In this document: one piece after another, positions 9,700 to 21,012 of the stretch
Layout: the number at the start of each line of letters is the position of its first letter
How positions within the stretch are numbered: the first letter of the stretch is position 1
Assembly (NCBI GenBank): GCA_963575745.1
Contig: CAUYUJ010000842.1
Coordinates: 21,552 to 85,551 of the forward strand
Length of the DNA: 64,000 nt
Direction of reading: 5' to 3'
Source: Prorocentrum cordatum
Taxonomy: Eukaryota > Sar > Dinophyceae > Prorocentrales > Prorocentraceae
Program-made: the position numbers and the translations under genes
The notes under the pieces: generated by a model
The model's database searches: none
What the model saw: the letters and a program-made list of their open reading frames with translations, nothing else
Told to the model about the DNA's origin: nothing

Positions 9700-12190
9700 T
9701 GGCGTATACGTAATATTATGCTATGTGTATTATGGTCGTCCCGATTCTGGCCCAGTGCAGTATATGATTGTATGTTATGTTATGGTATGTTATGTTGTGG
9801 ACGGGCCTGCGTGACGTCGTGACGCCTTTCTCTTTTGGTACTGTTTCTAATCGGTCGTTGCCGCCAGTGTTTGTTTCTATGGCCAGCCTGGGCGTGGCGC
9901 GCGTGTCGCCTGTGATAGGCCGCCAGTTCTTGGTCTCCGCTGACTTCTACTCTGTCACGTGTTCGGTTCTGTTCTGTTCTATGCACATCTGCTTGTGTCT
10001 GTTCTGCTCTCGGCGGGGCGGCGTGACGTCGTGCCGCCTGTCGCCTTGGAGCTGTCGTCTGATCGGTCACTGCCGCGCCTGTGTTTTTTCCTGTGGCCAG
10101 GCGCGAATACTGCGTTTGACAGTGCGTCTTTAATTTGTCATTGTTCGATTTAACAGTGTTGAGTGAAGTTATGCTCGATCAGGTTCTATTCTGCGATGCT
10201 GCACTATGATTTGTTATGGTGTCGACAGGACGGCGTGACGCCGTCGCGTTAGACATGTCGTCCGATCGGTCATTGTTGCGCCTGTTTGTACCTTTGGCCG
10301 CGCTGACTTCTGCGCGCACGTCGCGTTTGATTGTGTTATGGTACGGTGTTTTCATGTTATAAAATTCCTCTTCAATGTTATGTTTTTCTTTCGTTAAACT
10401 ATGCTCTGTTATGCGCACCTCTGTCATTATATGAGCTGGTGTGATGTGATATGCTCGGCTCTGTGGCACTACTTTATGGCATGATACGTGCGTTCTGTCA
10501 GGTCAGGCTGTGTTTTGCTATTATACGTGATGCTGTTTAGGGGGTGCTCAGTTCGTTACAAGGTATTAAATGACGCTGTAGCCTGTCTGTCTTATTTCAG
10601 ACTCTGACGTAGGGATAGCAGTAGTACAAGAATTCTGCTATGTTGTGTTGGTTACGGCGCGCTGACTTGATAGTGTTCCATCACGTTGTGCTCGAGTATG
10701 TACGTTCTGTTCTCGACGGGCTGGCGTGACACCGTGACGCCTGTCACGATATCTACGTCGTCTGATCGTTCGTTGTTGCACCTGTTTGCTCCCGTGGCCA
10801 GCCTGACCTCGGCGCGCACGTTGCGTTCGATTGTTGTAGTGCAACAGATCACATAGTGATTAACTTCTTTGTCATGACATGACATGCTGCGATTATGTTG
10901 CAGGTGTTGTAATGTCATTGTGTGAAATGGTATGCTCTGTACTGTTGCACCATGTTTTGGTGTGCTCTGTTACTTTGTTGCATGGTTTGTGGTGTTATTG
11001 TTTGTTATGCATGCTCCATGTTGTCCATGCACGCGTTGTTATAATGTGTCATGGTATGACATGTTCTGGCATGCTGTGCAATCATCTGCGCTGTTATGCT
11101 ATGCTGTATGTTGCGTTATGTTATGCGATAGTATGGTGTGTTATGCCGCGCTCTGTCATGGCATGCTGTGCCCTGGAATGTAACGGTATGGTTGTTGATC
11201 CTGTGTTACGGCGTGACTTGTTCTGGTATGGTATGTTGTGTTAAGATATTGTATGCAATGCTATGGAATGGCATGATGTGGTGTGTTATGCTATTCGGTG
11301 TGGTGTCATCCGCTTTTCTGTCTGTCCAGTCTGCCATAGCTTATGTGTGAGGCCACCGCACAGCAGGAGGCCATGATGGCCGTGCCTCCCCCCCCCCCTT
11401 CCCCCTCCCCCTCCCTCCTCCCCCCCCTCTCTCTCCCCCCTCCTCTTGTCGACGCGCTGACGCTTTGTCCCGACGAATTGTGTTTTGAACTCACGACGTC
11501 GATTTGTCGCCCGCCGCTCGCTCGCACGACGCACGTTTGCTCGGTACGCGCGGGGGCCGGTCAATCCTTAGTGAATGCTCTGTTGCCGATGCGCCGTCCG
11601 GGCGCCTGGCTTCTCTGTCTGTCTGTCTGCTTTGCCATGCTTTGTCATGATGCATTATCACATGCCGCGCTCTGTCATGTTATAATGTGTCATCTGCGCT
11701 GCGATGCGACGTGTCATGTTACATGTGCTGTGACGATGTGCTATGTGGCGGTGTGCTATGTCATGGTATGTGATGTTATGTGGTGCCATGGTATGCTATG
11801 GTATGTTCTAATATCTTACGGTATGTGCGATCCAGTCTGCCATAGCATGCGTTGTCCAATGTTTTGTTGTGCTATGATATGGTATGCCATGCTATGTGGG
11901 GCTGTGGCATGTTCTGTAGTGGGATGTGCAGTCATGCGATGTTGTCTGATGGCATGCTTAAAGTGTCATGCTATGCGGTTATATGTGATGTAATGCTGCG
12001 TTATGGCATGCGCTTCTCTGACATGGTGGATGATGTTACGATATGGTATGTCCTAAGATGGTATGTTACGCTTGGGCATGTTCTGTTAGGCGGTGTGGTG
12101 TTACGGTCTGTTCTGTCATAGCTTATCGTATTGTGTTGTTTTATGCTCTGCCACTGTATAAAGTTGCTCTGTCATGTTAGGATTTGTCGG
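9700..12190. repeat. TATG/TGTTATG low-complexity region with a ~115-bp repeat
   Basis: The background is a degenerate mixture of TATG, TGTTATG and GGTATG. Embedded in it are four related segments of about 115 bp near 9798, 10012, 10222 and 10712. Each runs GACGG(G)C, GCGTGACGTCGTGACGCC, GTC(T/C)GATCGGTC(A/G)TTG, CGCCTGTTTG and TGGCCAG. Short Val/Cys/Met-rich frames are low-complexity translations, and no gene is supported. Confidence 0.75.
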
Positions 12191-12199
12191 CGAAAGGCG

Positions 12200-12390
12200 G
12201 GACACTCGGGGGACCTGAGGATCTGGCGGCCGCGGTACGCAGAGTGGCGCGAGGCGGTATTCTCGGGGACACTCGAGAGCCTGGGGATCTGGCGGCCGCG
12301 ATATGCAGAGTGGTGCGAGGCGGGATTCTCGGGGACACTCGGGAGCTTGGGGATCTGGCTGGCGGCCGCGGTATGCAGAGTGGACGGGTC
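12200..12390 (+). repeat. Three tandem ~65-bp units
   Basis: Each unit contains GGATCTGGCGGCCGCGNTA, TGCAGAGTGG and TTCTCGGGGACACTCG. The third unit carries a small CTGG insertion. Confidence 0.85.
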
Positions 12391-12607
12391 GGGAGGCCTT
12401 CTCTTACAATCTGCCGACCCCGTCCTGCAGGTTGGGGAAACAGCTCTGAAGACAGAGCGCCCGATTGCGAAGCGGAAGAGTATGTTGCATCGCGATGTTA
12501 TGGGCTTTGTTGCTTTCCCTGAAAAGGCTTTTCGTGATAACTTCGGCGCCGTTTCAGGTGGCTGACCGTGCCGAGTCATGTTGCCACGCGAAGTTGGGAC
12601 GCAGAGC

Positions 12608-12937
12608 GCCGGGGGGGGGGCAGAGGGGGCAGGAGGCGAGCTTCGGGCCAGGGACACCTGCAGCAACCCCCCGGGGGGGGGGGGGGGCGGGGGGGGCGTC
12701 CGCCATGGCGATGCCGGGCTGCACCGAGAGCATGCAGGCGATGTGCGCGTGGGTGGTGCGGCACGACGAGGCGGGCACGGGGCGGGCGCTGCCCCGCGCA
12801 GGCGGGGTGGCCCCCCCGGGCACCAGAGCGGCTTCCAGCGGTTTCCATTGGGCGCCGTTTCCAGGAGGAGGAGGAGGAGGAGGAGGAGGAGGAGGAGGAG
12901 GAGGAGGAGGGGGAGGAGGAGGAGGAGGAGGAGGTGG
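12608..12937 (+). repeat. G-runs and (GGA)n
   Basis: Runs of nine or more G occur at about 12611-12619 and 12672-12686, followed by (GGA)n at about 12860-12935. The G-runs could form quadruplexes. Confidence 0.8.
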
Positions 12938-13111
12938 GCAGGATGCAACTCCTGGGAGGTCGAACTCATCGCCGGCGATAATATGTCCTGATTTGGATCT
13001 GCCGTAATCTGGCTCAGTCGCCCTTTAATTGGGCTTCATCTTTGAACATCGTTCGTGCAAAAACCTCAGGAGTTGCTGCCTAAGGGCGGGAGAGGAACAT
13101 GAGGAGCACCC

Positions 13112-13312
13112 CACTGAGACCGTGGGCCCCGCAATGCAGAAGCGCGAGGAAGAACTCAACACACCGCCCGCATTCTCCACCTCTCTCCTCCTCCTCCTCC
13201 TCCTCCTCCTCCTCCTCCTCCTCCTCCTCCTCCTCCTCGGACCCCACTGAGCCCTTGAGCATCGTGATACAGAAGCGCGAAAAAGAGCTCAAACACCATC
13301 CGCACTCCATCA
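13112..13312. repeat. ~72-bp direct duplication flanking (CCT)n
   Basis: CCCCACTGAG, then CAGAAGCGCGA, GA(A/G)CTCAA and CACCATCCGCACTCCA-type sequence occur on both sides of the (CCT)n tract at 13187-13240, offset by about 129 bp. Confidence 0.75.
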
Positions 13313-13321
13313 CGAGGTCCA

Positions 13322-13605
13322 GGAGGAGGAGGAGGAGGTCGGGCATGATGATGCTGATGCTGACGCTGACGCTGCTGATGATGATGCTGATGCAGATGCT
13401 GATGATGATGATGATGATGATGAGGAGGAGGAGGAGGAGGAGGAGGAGGAGGAGGAGGAGGGAGGAGGAGGAGGAGGAGGGAGGTGCATGAGCATGAGCA
13501 TGAGCATGATGAGGAGGAGGAGGAGGAAGGAGGAGGAGGAGGAGGAGGAGGAGGAGGAGGAGAAGGAGGAGGAGGAGGCCGAGGAGGAGGAGGTGGAGGA
13601 ATTAT
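13322..13605 (+). repeat. Compound GGA/GAT/GCT microsatellite
   Basis: (GGA)n, (GATGCTGATGCT)n, then long (GGA)n with a (GCATGA)n stretch near 13490-13510. Confidence 0.95.
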
Positions 13606-13744
13606 TGGCCCTTCGGGCAGCGCGGGCGGGCCGGCGGCCTCCGCCTGGAAGGGGGAGGGCGGGGGCTCTGCATGTGGCAGGCACTGCCTTTGCCGCGGCG
13701 CGGCGCGGGGGGAGCTGCCCGCGGGGGAAGCGTCTTCCTTTTCG

Positions 13745-13905
13745 ACTTCGTCCTCCTCCTCCTCCTCCTCCTCCTCCTCCTCCTCCTCCTCCTCCTCCTC
13801 CTCCTCCTTCCCCTCCTCCTCCTCCTCCTCCTCCTCCTTCTCCTTCTTCTCCTCGTCCTCCTCCTCCTCCTCCTCCTCCTCCTCCTCCTCCTCCTCCTCT
13901 TCCTA
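13745..13905 (-). repeat. (CCT)n microsatellite
   Basis: A CCT tract that ends immediately before the ORF1-like remains at 13910. Confidence 0.95.
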
Positions 13906-13909
13906 GGCG

Positions 13910-14950
13910 TTGTGGCATAAGGCGACCTTGTTCAGCACAGCCCGACAGGCCACGACCGCAGCGAGGCCGCTTTCGCCGCCTCGCGATCGCGTCGGCCTCC
14001 GTGTGCTGCAGTGCTGCCGGAACTGCGCGATAGTGCCGTGCCGACAACGACAGGAGTCGCATCGCCATCCCCAGCCGGGCATCGGCGCTTCGGAAGCGGA
14101 AGGAGCCTTGCACGGCATTGGCCGAGGCCAGGTGATAGATCAGCGAGGAGAGCAGTTTCGGGCTTGCGCTGCTGGCAGGCAGTGCGGTTTCTCTCGCAAG
14201 TGCTGTACAAACGAGCGGTGCTGCACGTGCGGCGGAAACAAGGGCGGTCGGCCTGATCCAACAGGGTCGCCTGAGTGGCGTGAGCGGCGGACTGCCTCTG
14301 CCAGCAAGACTTCTTCGAGAGCGCCATCAGTCAGGCGTGATGGTGGGGCAGCTGGCGGGTCCCAGGCCTTCGGGCCTAAGTCGAATGCAGTTCTTGACGC
14401 TGTTGCGCGGGCGCGGAAGGCTTTGGGGGTGTTGCGAAGATTGGGGCTGGACGATCCTAGCGGCCTCGTCACTGCAGCATAGAAGGCGTTGTCAAGTACG
14501 GGGGCCGTGGGCACTGCGCACGCCCGACGATTTCCTTCGCAGGTCGATGGGCTGCCAATCTCACAAGTCCAAGGAGGTCAGCGCCTTGCAGGAGCAGGTC
14601 AGCGAGCTCAAGGACGAGTACGACACCAAGAACGAGAAGCTGCGCCAGGCCAGCACGAACCTTGCACAGATCCGCAGTAAGGCGGCGACGGCCAGGTCCG
14701 CTATCATGGCCGCCACTGGAGTGGGCGCAGCAGCAGCGGAGCTAAATGTTAGTGACGCCATGGATCGGCTGGACTGGATCAGATTGTGCAGGCGGCTTCC
14801 TCGATCACTGCTGGCAGCGAGGGTCGGTTGCCCAGCGCGCTCACCACTCAGGTCCAGGAGCAACGGGCAGCTGTGCTGCAGCAGAGGGAGCACGACCGCG
14901 ACATGACACACCAGCGCGTACGCTGTGGGACGCCCAGATTCCGACAGAGG
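13910..14950 (+). pseudogene. Retrotransposon ORF1-like remains (Cys-rich then coiled coil)
   Basis: Coding-like sequence persists across three frames. The first frame (to about 14480) has a cysteine-rich patch, CCTNERCCTCGG, resembling the zinc ribbon found at the start of the ORF1 at 23661. A second frame (about 14548-14760) reads GCQSHKSKEVSALQEQVSEL and continues as a Glu/Lys-rich heptad pattern, a clear coiled-coil candidate. A third frame (about 14786-14920) continues with TTQVQEQRAAVLQQREHDRD. The zinc-ribbon then coiled-coil order parallels the LINE at 23.5 kb, which is why I call it ORF1-like, but this is inference. The remains are broken by frameshifts and then by the (GGA)n tract at 14955. 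No RT or endonuclease follows. Confidence 0.4.
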
Positions 14951-14954
14951 GAGG

Positions 14955-15080
14955 GGGAGGATGGGGAGGAGGAGGAGGAGGAGGAGGAGGAGGAGGAGGA
15001 GGAGGAGGAGGAGAAGGAGGAGAAGAAAAAAGAGGTGATGATGAGGAGGAGGAGGAGGAGGAGGAGGAGGAGGAGGAGGA
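14955..15080 (+). repeat. (GGA)n microsatellite
   Basis: A GGA tract with AAG and GAT interruptions that interrupts the coiled-coil-like frame upstream. Confidence 0.95.
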
Positions 15081-15589
15081 ACACCCTCAGATGCACTGGG
15101 ACAACGATACCACCGATGCAGGAGGAGCAGTCCTGACGGCAGGAGGCGGTGGGTTCGCAGTCTGCGCCGCCATCATGCCTCGGGTGTCCGCCGGCGGCCG
15201 CTGCCCTGCTCGCGCTGCACAGTTGCCGGAGGCGAGCACGATTTCCACTTGCCTTGGGGTCAAATCTTGGGCCTGCCAGGTTCGAGAGTCGCTCGCGTTA
15301 TGCTGCCCTGGAAGGTCAGAATGCGACTCGCACGCGTTCGGCCGCCTGCCAGAACGCGAGTCGTCATCCTCTTGTTGGCCCTTACGGCCCTGGGCAAAAC
15401 TCCCAGCGTCGAAAGCCCGGAGGTCACTGATAGGCTGGATCGCAGCGCAGGATGCAAGTCGGAGTGCTCACACACAGACGTGCGGGAGGTCTGCAGGTGG
15501 TTTTGAGGGCACGACCAGCGGCAACACTACTTGTCATGGAGATGGTGTTGGTCACGGTCCACCGATGTCTTCACCACGTCTTCATCTTC

Positions 15590-16460
15590 GGTCCATCCTC
15601 AACCACTGTCGATGGCCAGCCCCGCTCGAAAAGCTTCGGCATGGTGATCGTTTTGTTATTCAGTGTTTTGCCGATCCTCGCGGGCCCTCGCACCCCCCCC
15701 TCTCCCCCCCCCACATGGAGTAGATCTTGGCTGTTTTGGGCGCCTGTTTCGAGCAGGCGGAGTCTCCCCGATAGGACGCACTGTTGCAAACAGTCGTATT
15801 AAGCTGAGGCCCGGAGCCCGACCCCCCCGCTCCCTTCCCCCTTTCCGCCCAATGTCGAAACGCCGAATAAGAAAACGCTCACATGGGCGTCCATCGTGCA
15901 TCCTCACTATCAGTCTTGGTGGTATGGTGATGAACAGTTGTCTGCCAGTGGTCGGCACGCCCGCTCGCCTGACTGCGTACTTCCGCCGAGAGCGCGGGGC
16001 AGCGCGAGCCTGGGCGTCTGCAGTGCAGCATTTTCCCGCCTCTGCCAATCGAAGCCGACAAAATATGCATGGGTAACCTTGCGCTCGTTTGTTGATTCAT
16101 TGTTTTGCCGATCGGCGCGGGCCCTCGCACCCCCGCCCTCCCCCTCCCCCCATGGAGTGGATCTTGGCTGTTTTTGCCACCTGTTTCGAGCAGGTGGGGT
16201 CCCTCCCCCATAGGACGTACAGCGTACGGTTCCAAACAGCCGCATTGAGCAGAGGTCCGGAGCCAGACCCCCCCCCTCCCCTTCCGCCCAATGTCGAAAC
16301 GCCGAATCAAACAACGCTCACCTTCCCAAGGGTACCTTTGCATCCTTGCCTATTCAGCCTATCCTTGACCACTTTCGATGGCCCGCCGCGCTCTACAAGC
16401 TTCAACACGGGCGTCCAGGGCCAAGGGCCCTTGCATCGTGCATCCTCACTATCAGTTTTG
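15590..16460 (+). repeat. ~430-bp offset direct duplication
   Basis: The segment GTTTTGCCGATC, GCGGGCCCTCGCACCCCC, TGGAGTNGATCTTGGCTGTT, CTGTTTCGAGCAGG, CCGCCCAATGTCGAAACGCC occurs at about 15665-15870 and again at about 16105-16310. Flanking pieces (CATCCTCAACCACT/CTATCCTTGACCACT and CATCGTGCATCCTCACTATC) also recur, giving two copies plus a partial third. Confidence 0.8.
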
Positions 16461-16830
16461 ACCCTGGCGCACCGTCTGGTGCAGCGCTTCCTGACCGACC
16501 GACTGCTGCGGGGCCCTGACGCGGCCGATCCGGTTCGATCTCCGCTCCCTGCCAATGCCGCCCGACCCGCCGCACACGCTGGTTCGATCCGAGTTCCCGA
16601 TTCGAAGCTGACTGATCCTGCGCTCTTCCTCGAGCGACGCCCCGCTTACATTTTGAAGAAGGCTCGGCTAGGGTGCTCTGCTCTTGCGAGCCCCCGTCGC
16701 TCGGCGGCGCGCTTCGGGGGGGAGAGCGAGAGGGTGCTGGCCTTCTCAGATGGCGGCGGGGCTTCGGCGGGGCTCGGAGAAAGCTGGAGGTAGTCTAGGA
16801 TCTCCTCTTCCTCCCCCAAGACTGCAGAAA

Positions 16831-16981
16831 CAGAAACTGTTGAAGCTGCGCGCGGATTTCTTGGATCGGCGCTGGACCCCCTTACCTGGCGCGCGGAGCG
16901 CGCCAGGGGCGATGCCGGAGGCGCCGCCAGGGGGCCCAGCGCGGATCGAAGAAATTTGCGCGGAGCTCCAAAAGTCTATGT
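16831..16981. mobile_element. Foldback element, copy 1
   Basis: Long imperfect inverted repeats (about 50 bp) contain GCGCGGATTTCTTGGATC on the left and its complement, GATCGAAGAAATTTGCGCGG, on the right. They enclose a GC-rich centre that is itself self-complementary (CCTGGCGCGC/GCGCGCCAGG). It is the same family as 31771-31946 and has no coding capacity. Confidence 0.75.
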
Positions 16982-17734
16982 CGATGCCATTGGTCGTGCA
17001 TACATTACTCTGAGAAGACCCGCCCCCCTGGGCCCGACGCCGGTCTGCGATCCGTCGCGAGCGAGCCGACCTCCAAGGAGAGCGTGGTGGAGCAGGAGGG
17101 CCTCAGCACGGAGGCGTTTTTCGCTGCACCCTCCCGTGGCCTGTCCCTGATGTGTTACACATTTGTGAACGCACGCGTGTAAGCAGGCAACAGGCAGCAT
17201 ATGATGTTCCAACCTGCTTTAGCCCGAATCACCAGAAATAGTTTCGAGCACCAAGAGAGCAACGAAGCTCGAAGGTTTTCACGTGTCGGGCCCTGGGAGA
17301 CACTCGTTCGACACTACGGTGGGGGCGTTGGTTAAGGAATGTGCCCAGGAGGCTTCAGACTCCAGGGGTTTCCTTAACTAATAAAGGCGTCGGTGATATC
17401 CATGGCCAATCTAAGATCGAAGTTCCACTGGTTTCGAGACCCTGGATTCCTTATCCATTGGTTCCTTATCCAATTCCCCCACTGTATTTCGACACTGTTT
17501 CGACACTTTGTCGGCACTTTTCCAGGTGCTCGAAATTATGTATGGGATGTGGTCCTCAAGTACGATGGGAGCAACATGAAGCAAGGCGAGCATGGAGCGC
17601 GAGCATCGCGAGCACGAAGGACACGACGACGGGAAGCCCAGCACGAGCGGCCGCGGAAGGACCATGGGGCGCGACAGCGTGCCGTGGGTTCGTGCCGTGT
17701 CGACGCGGCGGCGACCCCGCCGCGGGCCCTCACT

Positions 17735-17985
17735 TCCCCTCCCTCCTCTCCTCCCTCCTCCCCTCCTCCCCTCCTCCTCCTCCTCCTCCTCCTCCTCCTC
17801 CTCCTCCTCCTCCTCCTCCTCCTTCTCCTCCTCCTCCTCCTCCTCCTCCTCCCCTCCTCCTCCTCCTCCCTCCTCCTCCTCCTCCTCCTCCTCCTCCTCC
17901 TCCTCCTCCTTCCTCTCCGCCTCCTCCTCCTCCTCCTCCTCCTCCTCCTCCTCCTCCTCCTCCTCCTCCTCCTCCTCCTCCTTTC
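17735..17985 (-). repeat. (CCT)n microsatellite (GGA on minus strand)
   Basis: A ~250-bp CCT tract. On the minus strand it is a GGA tract directly downstream of the LINE-like remains at 17990-20705. Confidence 0.95.
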
Positions 17986-17989
17986 GAGA

Positions 17990-20705
17990 CCCTTTCGATA
18001 TAGGCTATGTAGCGCCGCCGACGCGGCGCTGCAGCCTCAGGGCGCTTGCTTGTGGGCGCTGTACCTCGTGTCCTCCTCCTTCGCGTGGAGCCCCCCTCCC
18101 TTCGGCTCGCGAGCTGAGGGGGGCTCCACCTTCTCTCACTTTGATCTCCTCCTCCTCCTCCTCTTGGTGAGCCACTGCCGACCTGGCTGGTCAGCGGCTC
18201 TGCCTCGCCTGTCACGCGAGGCGGCGGCCCCTCGTGGGTGCCTGCCATGGAGCGCGGTGCTCCATCTGCTCTCTTGTGTCTGGAGGCCCGCTCGTCGGCC
18301 GCTCCTGGGCCGCGGGCCGCCAGACCCTGGCTTCTCTCCTTCGGCTTGCCCTGTCTTTCTGGCAGCCCGCCCTTCGGCCTGCTGGCTGCGGGCTGCCCAC
18401 CCTCGCATTGTTCTTGTCGTTGCCATCGTGGTCTTCGTTGATGTCCTCCATGCTGGTGTTGTCGCCTCTGCCGTCTGGTGGCCCGCTCATGGGCTGCGGG
18501 CCACCAGTCTTTTGAGTCGTTTCTCGTGACGGTGGTCACAGTGTCGAGGCTGTTGCTGTGTCCTTTTTGCAGCCCGCCCTTCGGCTTTCTGGCTGCGGGC
18601 TGCCGTGTAGATTCGTATCCGTGTTGTCGTTGTAGCTCATCTTCTCGAGTGCTTTTGGACTGCTTATGCTGTGGTCGATTTGCCGTTGGGCGTCTTTCTG
18701 TCTGGTACCCCTCAGTCCCGCACGTGTCGAAAGCAATGTCAGCCGTTGGACCCCCTTGCTCACGTGGCGACCTGTTGTCTAGTAGCCGCAATGGCACACT
18801 AGGACTTTGCCTTCTAACACCTTCCAGCGTACGTGGCGACGTCTTGCCTAGTAGCCCTGATGGCACACTAGGGTTCTGCACTCTAACATATGCTTCCAAA
18901 CCGAGCTCCGTGGTATCCGCAATAACCACTTGCGAACTCTGATCGTATTCACTGCATAGCGTCTCGTAATCGTGCTCGCGGTGGCTGCTGCACGAGTGTT
19001 CCTCGCTGTGGTCGTTGCTGGTGGTGCCGCCGCTGACGATATCCTCCTTGTGTGAGTAGCACAGGTACCTATCGTAGCTGGTGTGCATGTCGCTGGTTGG
19101 TGCTTCGCTTGCCACTCTGAACCCCCACCTTGTGGTGATCATGTCGTCGAGCAGAGCCGCTGGGGCGAAGTCGAAGTTCTCGGCGGCTGTAGTCGTCAAC
19201 TGGGTTTCCTGTATAGGGGTTGCAGAGTTGGCTACGATCCTGATGATGCCAAGCTCGTAGTGTCTGGCCGTGCTGGACGTTGCTGAAATACGCTTGATGG
19301 TGGCTCTCGGGAAGAGTCCTCGGCGTGAACGACTATGAAGGGAATCTTCGCTTCGGAGTCGGCGTGCACGATGGTGAGGATTTCTCGTGTGACTGAGTTG
19401 GCTGAGCAGAGCTCGTCGGCAATCTTTTCCGTGGCATCGGCTGGTCCCCATGGCGTTACCTCCGAGCGGCGGGTACTGGCACGGTTGGCAGGGTCTTTGG
19501 CATGGTCGGAGTAATACCAGGTCCTTCTCGGTATCTCAGCGTATGTCGTTGCGATCTCACCTTTCTGGATCCTGTCGCGTATGAGCTGGAAGTCACGATC
19601 TGACATCGGTGTTTCACAATCGTTGTTGGTGTCGATCGTGCAGTAGTCCATGCCGCTCTCGCTGGTAACTGTGCTTGTAGCCATGATCTTTTGGAGGTCT
19701 CCTGGTTGCCGAGGGCGGTCGGTGATGAAGACCACTTGTTGTCGCTTTGCTGGCTCGGGTGTCTTATGCGCTGTGTGTTGATGCTTAATCGGCTGGGTGG
19801 CGGCGTATACCTTGGAATATCGGCGACGTCTCCAGGATTGGGAGCGGCGTGATGTCGATCTTGTAGGCTGGTATCTCGCTGAAGGTCGAGTGTCGGCCAC
19901 TCTTCTTGTTGGCTGCCGTGGTCGTCGCGATGGCGCCGAGGTTGTTGGCGATTTGCTGTTCGGTGAGAGGTTTCATCGTCATGGTGTGTCAGGCGTACCA
20001 GGACTTGCGGCAGCGGTGGGCTACCGCAAGGTGCTTCAGGAGCCTCGGGAGGGTGTGGAACTCCGTCTGGCAGCATCTACACGCCGTACCCGTCGCCCAT
20101 CGTCGGGGGTTCGCTGTCGGGGTGGTCCCTTCCCATGTGTACGGCCATGCTTTGCTTGGTGGCTGTGCGGCCGCAGACGTAGCATATGTATTTCGTCTCG
20201 TCGATGCCGTCGGTCAGGTCGGTCCCTTCGGTGCTGATGATGTTGCGGTCATCTGGATATCCTTCTGGAACCTCTCCAGCTGGGCCTGGTCCGCAGATAG
20301 AGCAGGTATGCTTTGGTAGCCGCCTTGACCGCGTTGATGAAGTGCTTGGGTTTCAGGCGGGCCCAGGTGATAACGTCGTTGTCTTGCAGGTCCTTGCTCG
20401 GCCACCTGTCTCGTTGGAGGTGCTTTCGGAAAAAGAACGTAAAGTCTTGCTTCATCATGTGGCTCCAGGTACCCTTGCGCTGCCGCTGATTATCAAGAAG
20501 CTGAAGTAAGATCGCAGGCGCGTGGTTCAAGAGCCGAGGTAGGTAGCGTAGTCGAGCTGCCATCTGGTGCGTGTCGAAGTCGAGAACGCGAGTCATTGCG
20601 ATAGCCTCGCTGGTGGCGATGTGCTTGTCTGGTGTATTTGTCTTGGGCACGGAGGCGGCCACTCGGTGTAGGTCAGCGATGAGGTTGAGGGCGCGTGGAC
20701 GTACT
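17990..20705 (-). pseudogene. LINE-like element 3' part: post-RT region, C2H2 pair, further domain
   Basis: Reading on the minus strand from 20705 down, a frame with DTHQMAARLRYLPRLLNHAP and KQDFTFFFRKH resembles the post-RT linker of dinoflagellate LINE polyproteins as I remember them. At about 20190-20130 a C2H2 finger follows (YICYVCG, then AVHMGRDH). After a one-base frameshift a second finger lies at about 20075-20000 (ACRCCQTEF, then LKHLAVAH). At about 19710-19330 a domain contains RQPGDLQ, CTIDTNNDC, EIPRRTWYY, TPWGPAD and IPFIVV. I infer a degenerate relative of the methyltransferase-like domain that can follow the fingers in such elements, where a PPC-x-T/S-W motif would be expected. 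Stops and frameshifts make it non-functional. The C-terminal part (18000-18700) is Lys/Arg/Gly-rich and carries four hairpins. RT itself is absent, and both ends abut GGA tracts (minus sense). Confidence 0.6.
18279..18603. repeat. Four related hairpins spaced ~100 bp
   Basis: The hairpins are at 18279-18324, 18361-18397, 18475-18507 and 18569-18603. Their arms are TCTGGAGGCCCGC, GGCAGCCCGC, CTGGTGGCCCGC and GCAGCCCGC, each paired with a GCGGGC(T/C)-containing partner (10-12 paired bases). Two of the loops contain CCTTCGGC. The outer arm bases differ between copies but remain paired within each copy. Confidence 0.75.
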
Positions 20706-20742
20706 TCAGCTTGGCTTTCGCCTCCTCCTCCTCCTCCTCCTG

Positions 20743-20890
20743 CGCCTCAGCCAGACGCGCGTGGAGTGGAGGTGGGCCTCAGGGCCGCGACCCCCGCCCA
20801 GCAGTGCTCCACGCGCCTCAGCCAGACGCGCGTGAAGCGGGGGCGGGCCCCAGGGCCGCGACCCCCCGAGAGAGGGCCGCCGCGGCATCG
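20743..20890 (+). repeat. ~70-bp tandem duplication
   Basis: GCGCCTCAGCCAGACGCGCG followed by GGGCC(T/C)CAGGGCCGCGACCC occurs twice, starting at about 20743 and 20812. Confidence 0.85.
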
Positions 20891-20949
20891 GCGGCGGCGG
20901 GCGCGGCCAGACCGCGCAACTCGCGGGGAGCGAGACGCGAAATGGTCGA

Positions 20950-21012
20950 ACTCCTCCTCCTCCTCCTCCTCCTCCTCTTCCTCCTCCTCCTCCTCCTCCT
21001 CCTCCTCCTCCA
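20950..21012 (-). repeat. (CCT)n microsatellite
   Basis: A CCT tract with one CTT interruption. Confidence 0.95.

Noticed and set aside
9700-12190. Short Cys/Met/Val-rich frames as small secreted proteins
   Set aside because: They follow the TATG low-complexity background and share no start or conserved pattern.
12131-12565. 144-codon frame over the 65-bp triplication
   Set aside because: The protein-like part is just the triplicated unit, and no ATG-led, domain-bearing protein is evident.
16560-16590. tRNA-like B box (GGTTCGATCC)
   Set aside because: The flanking bases do not form a T stem, and no acceptor stem or A box is found at the right distance.
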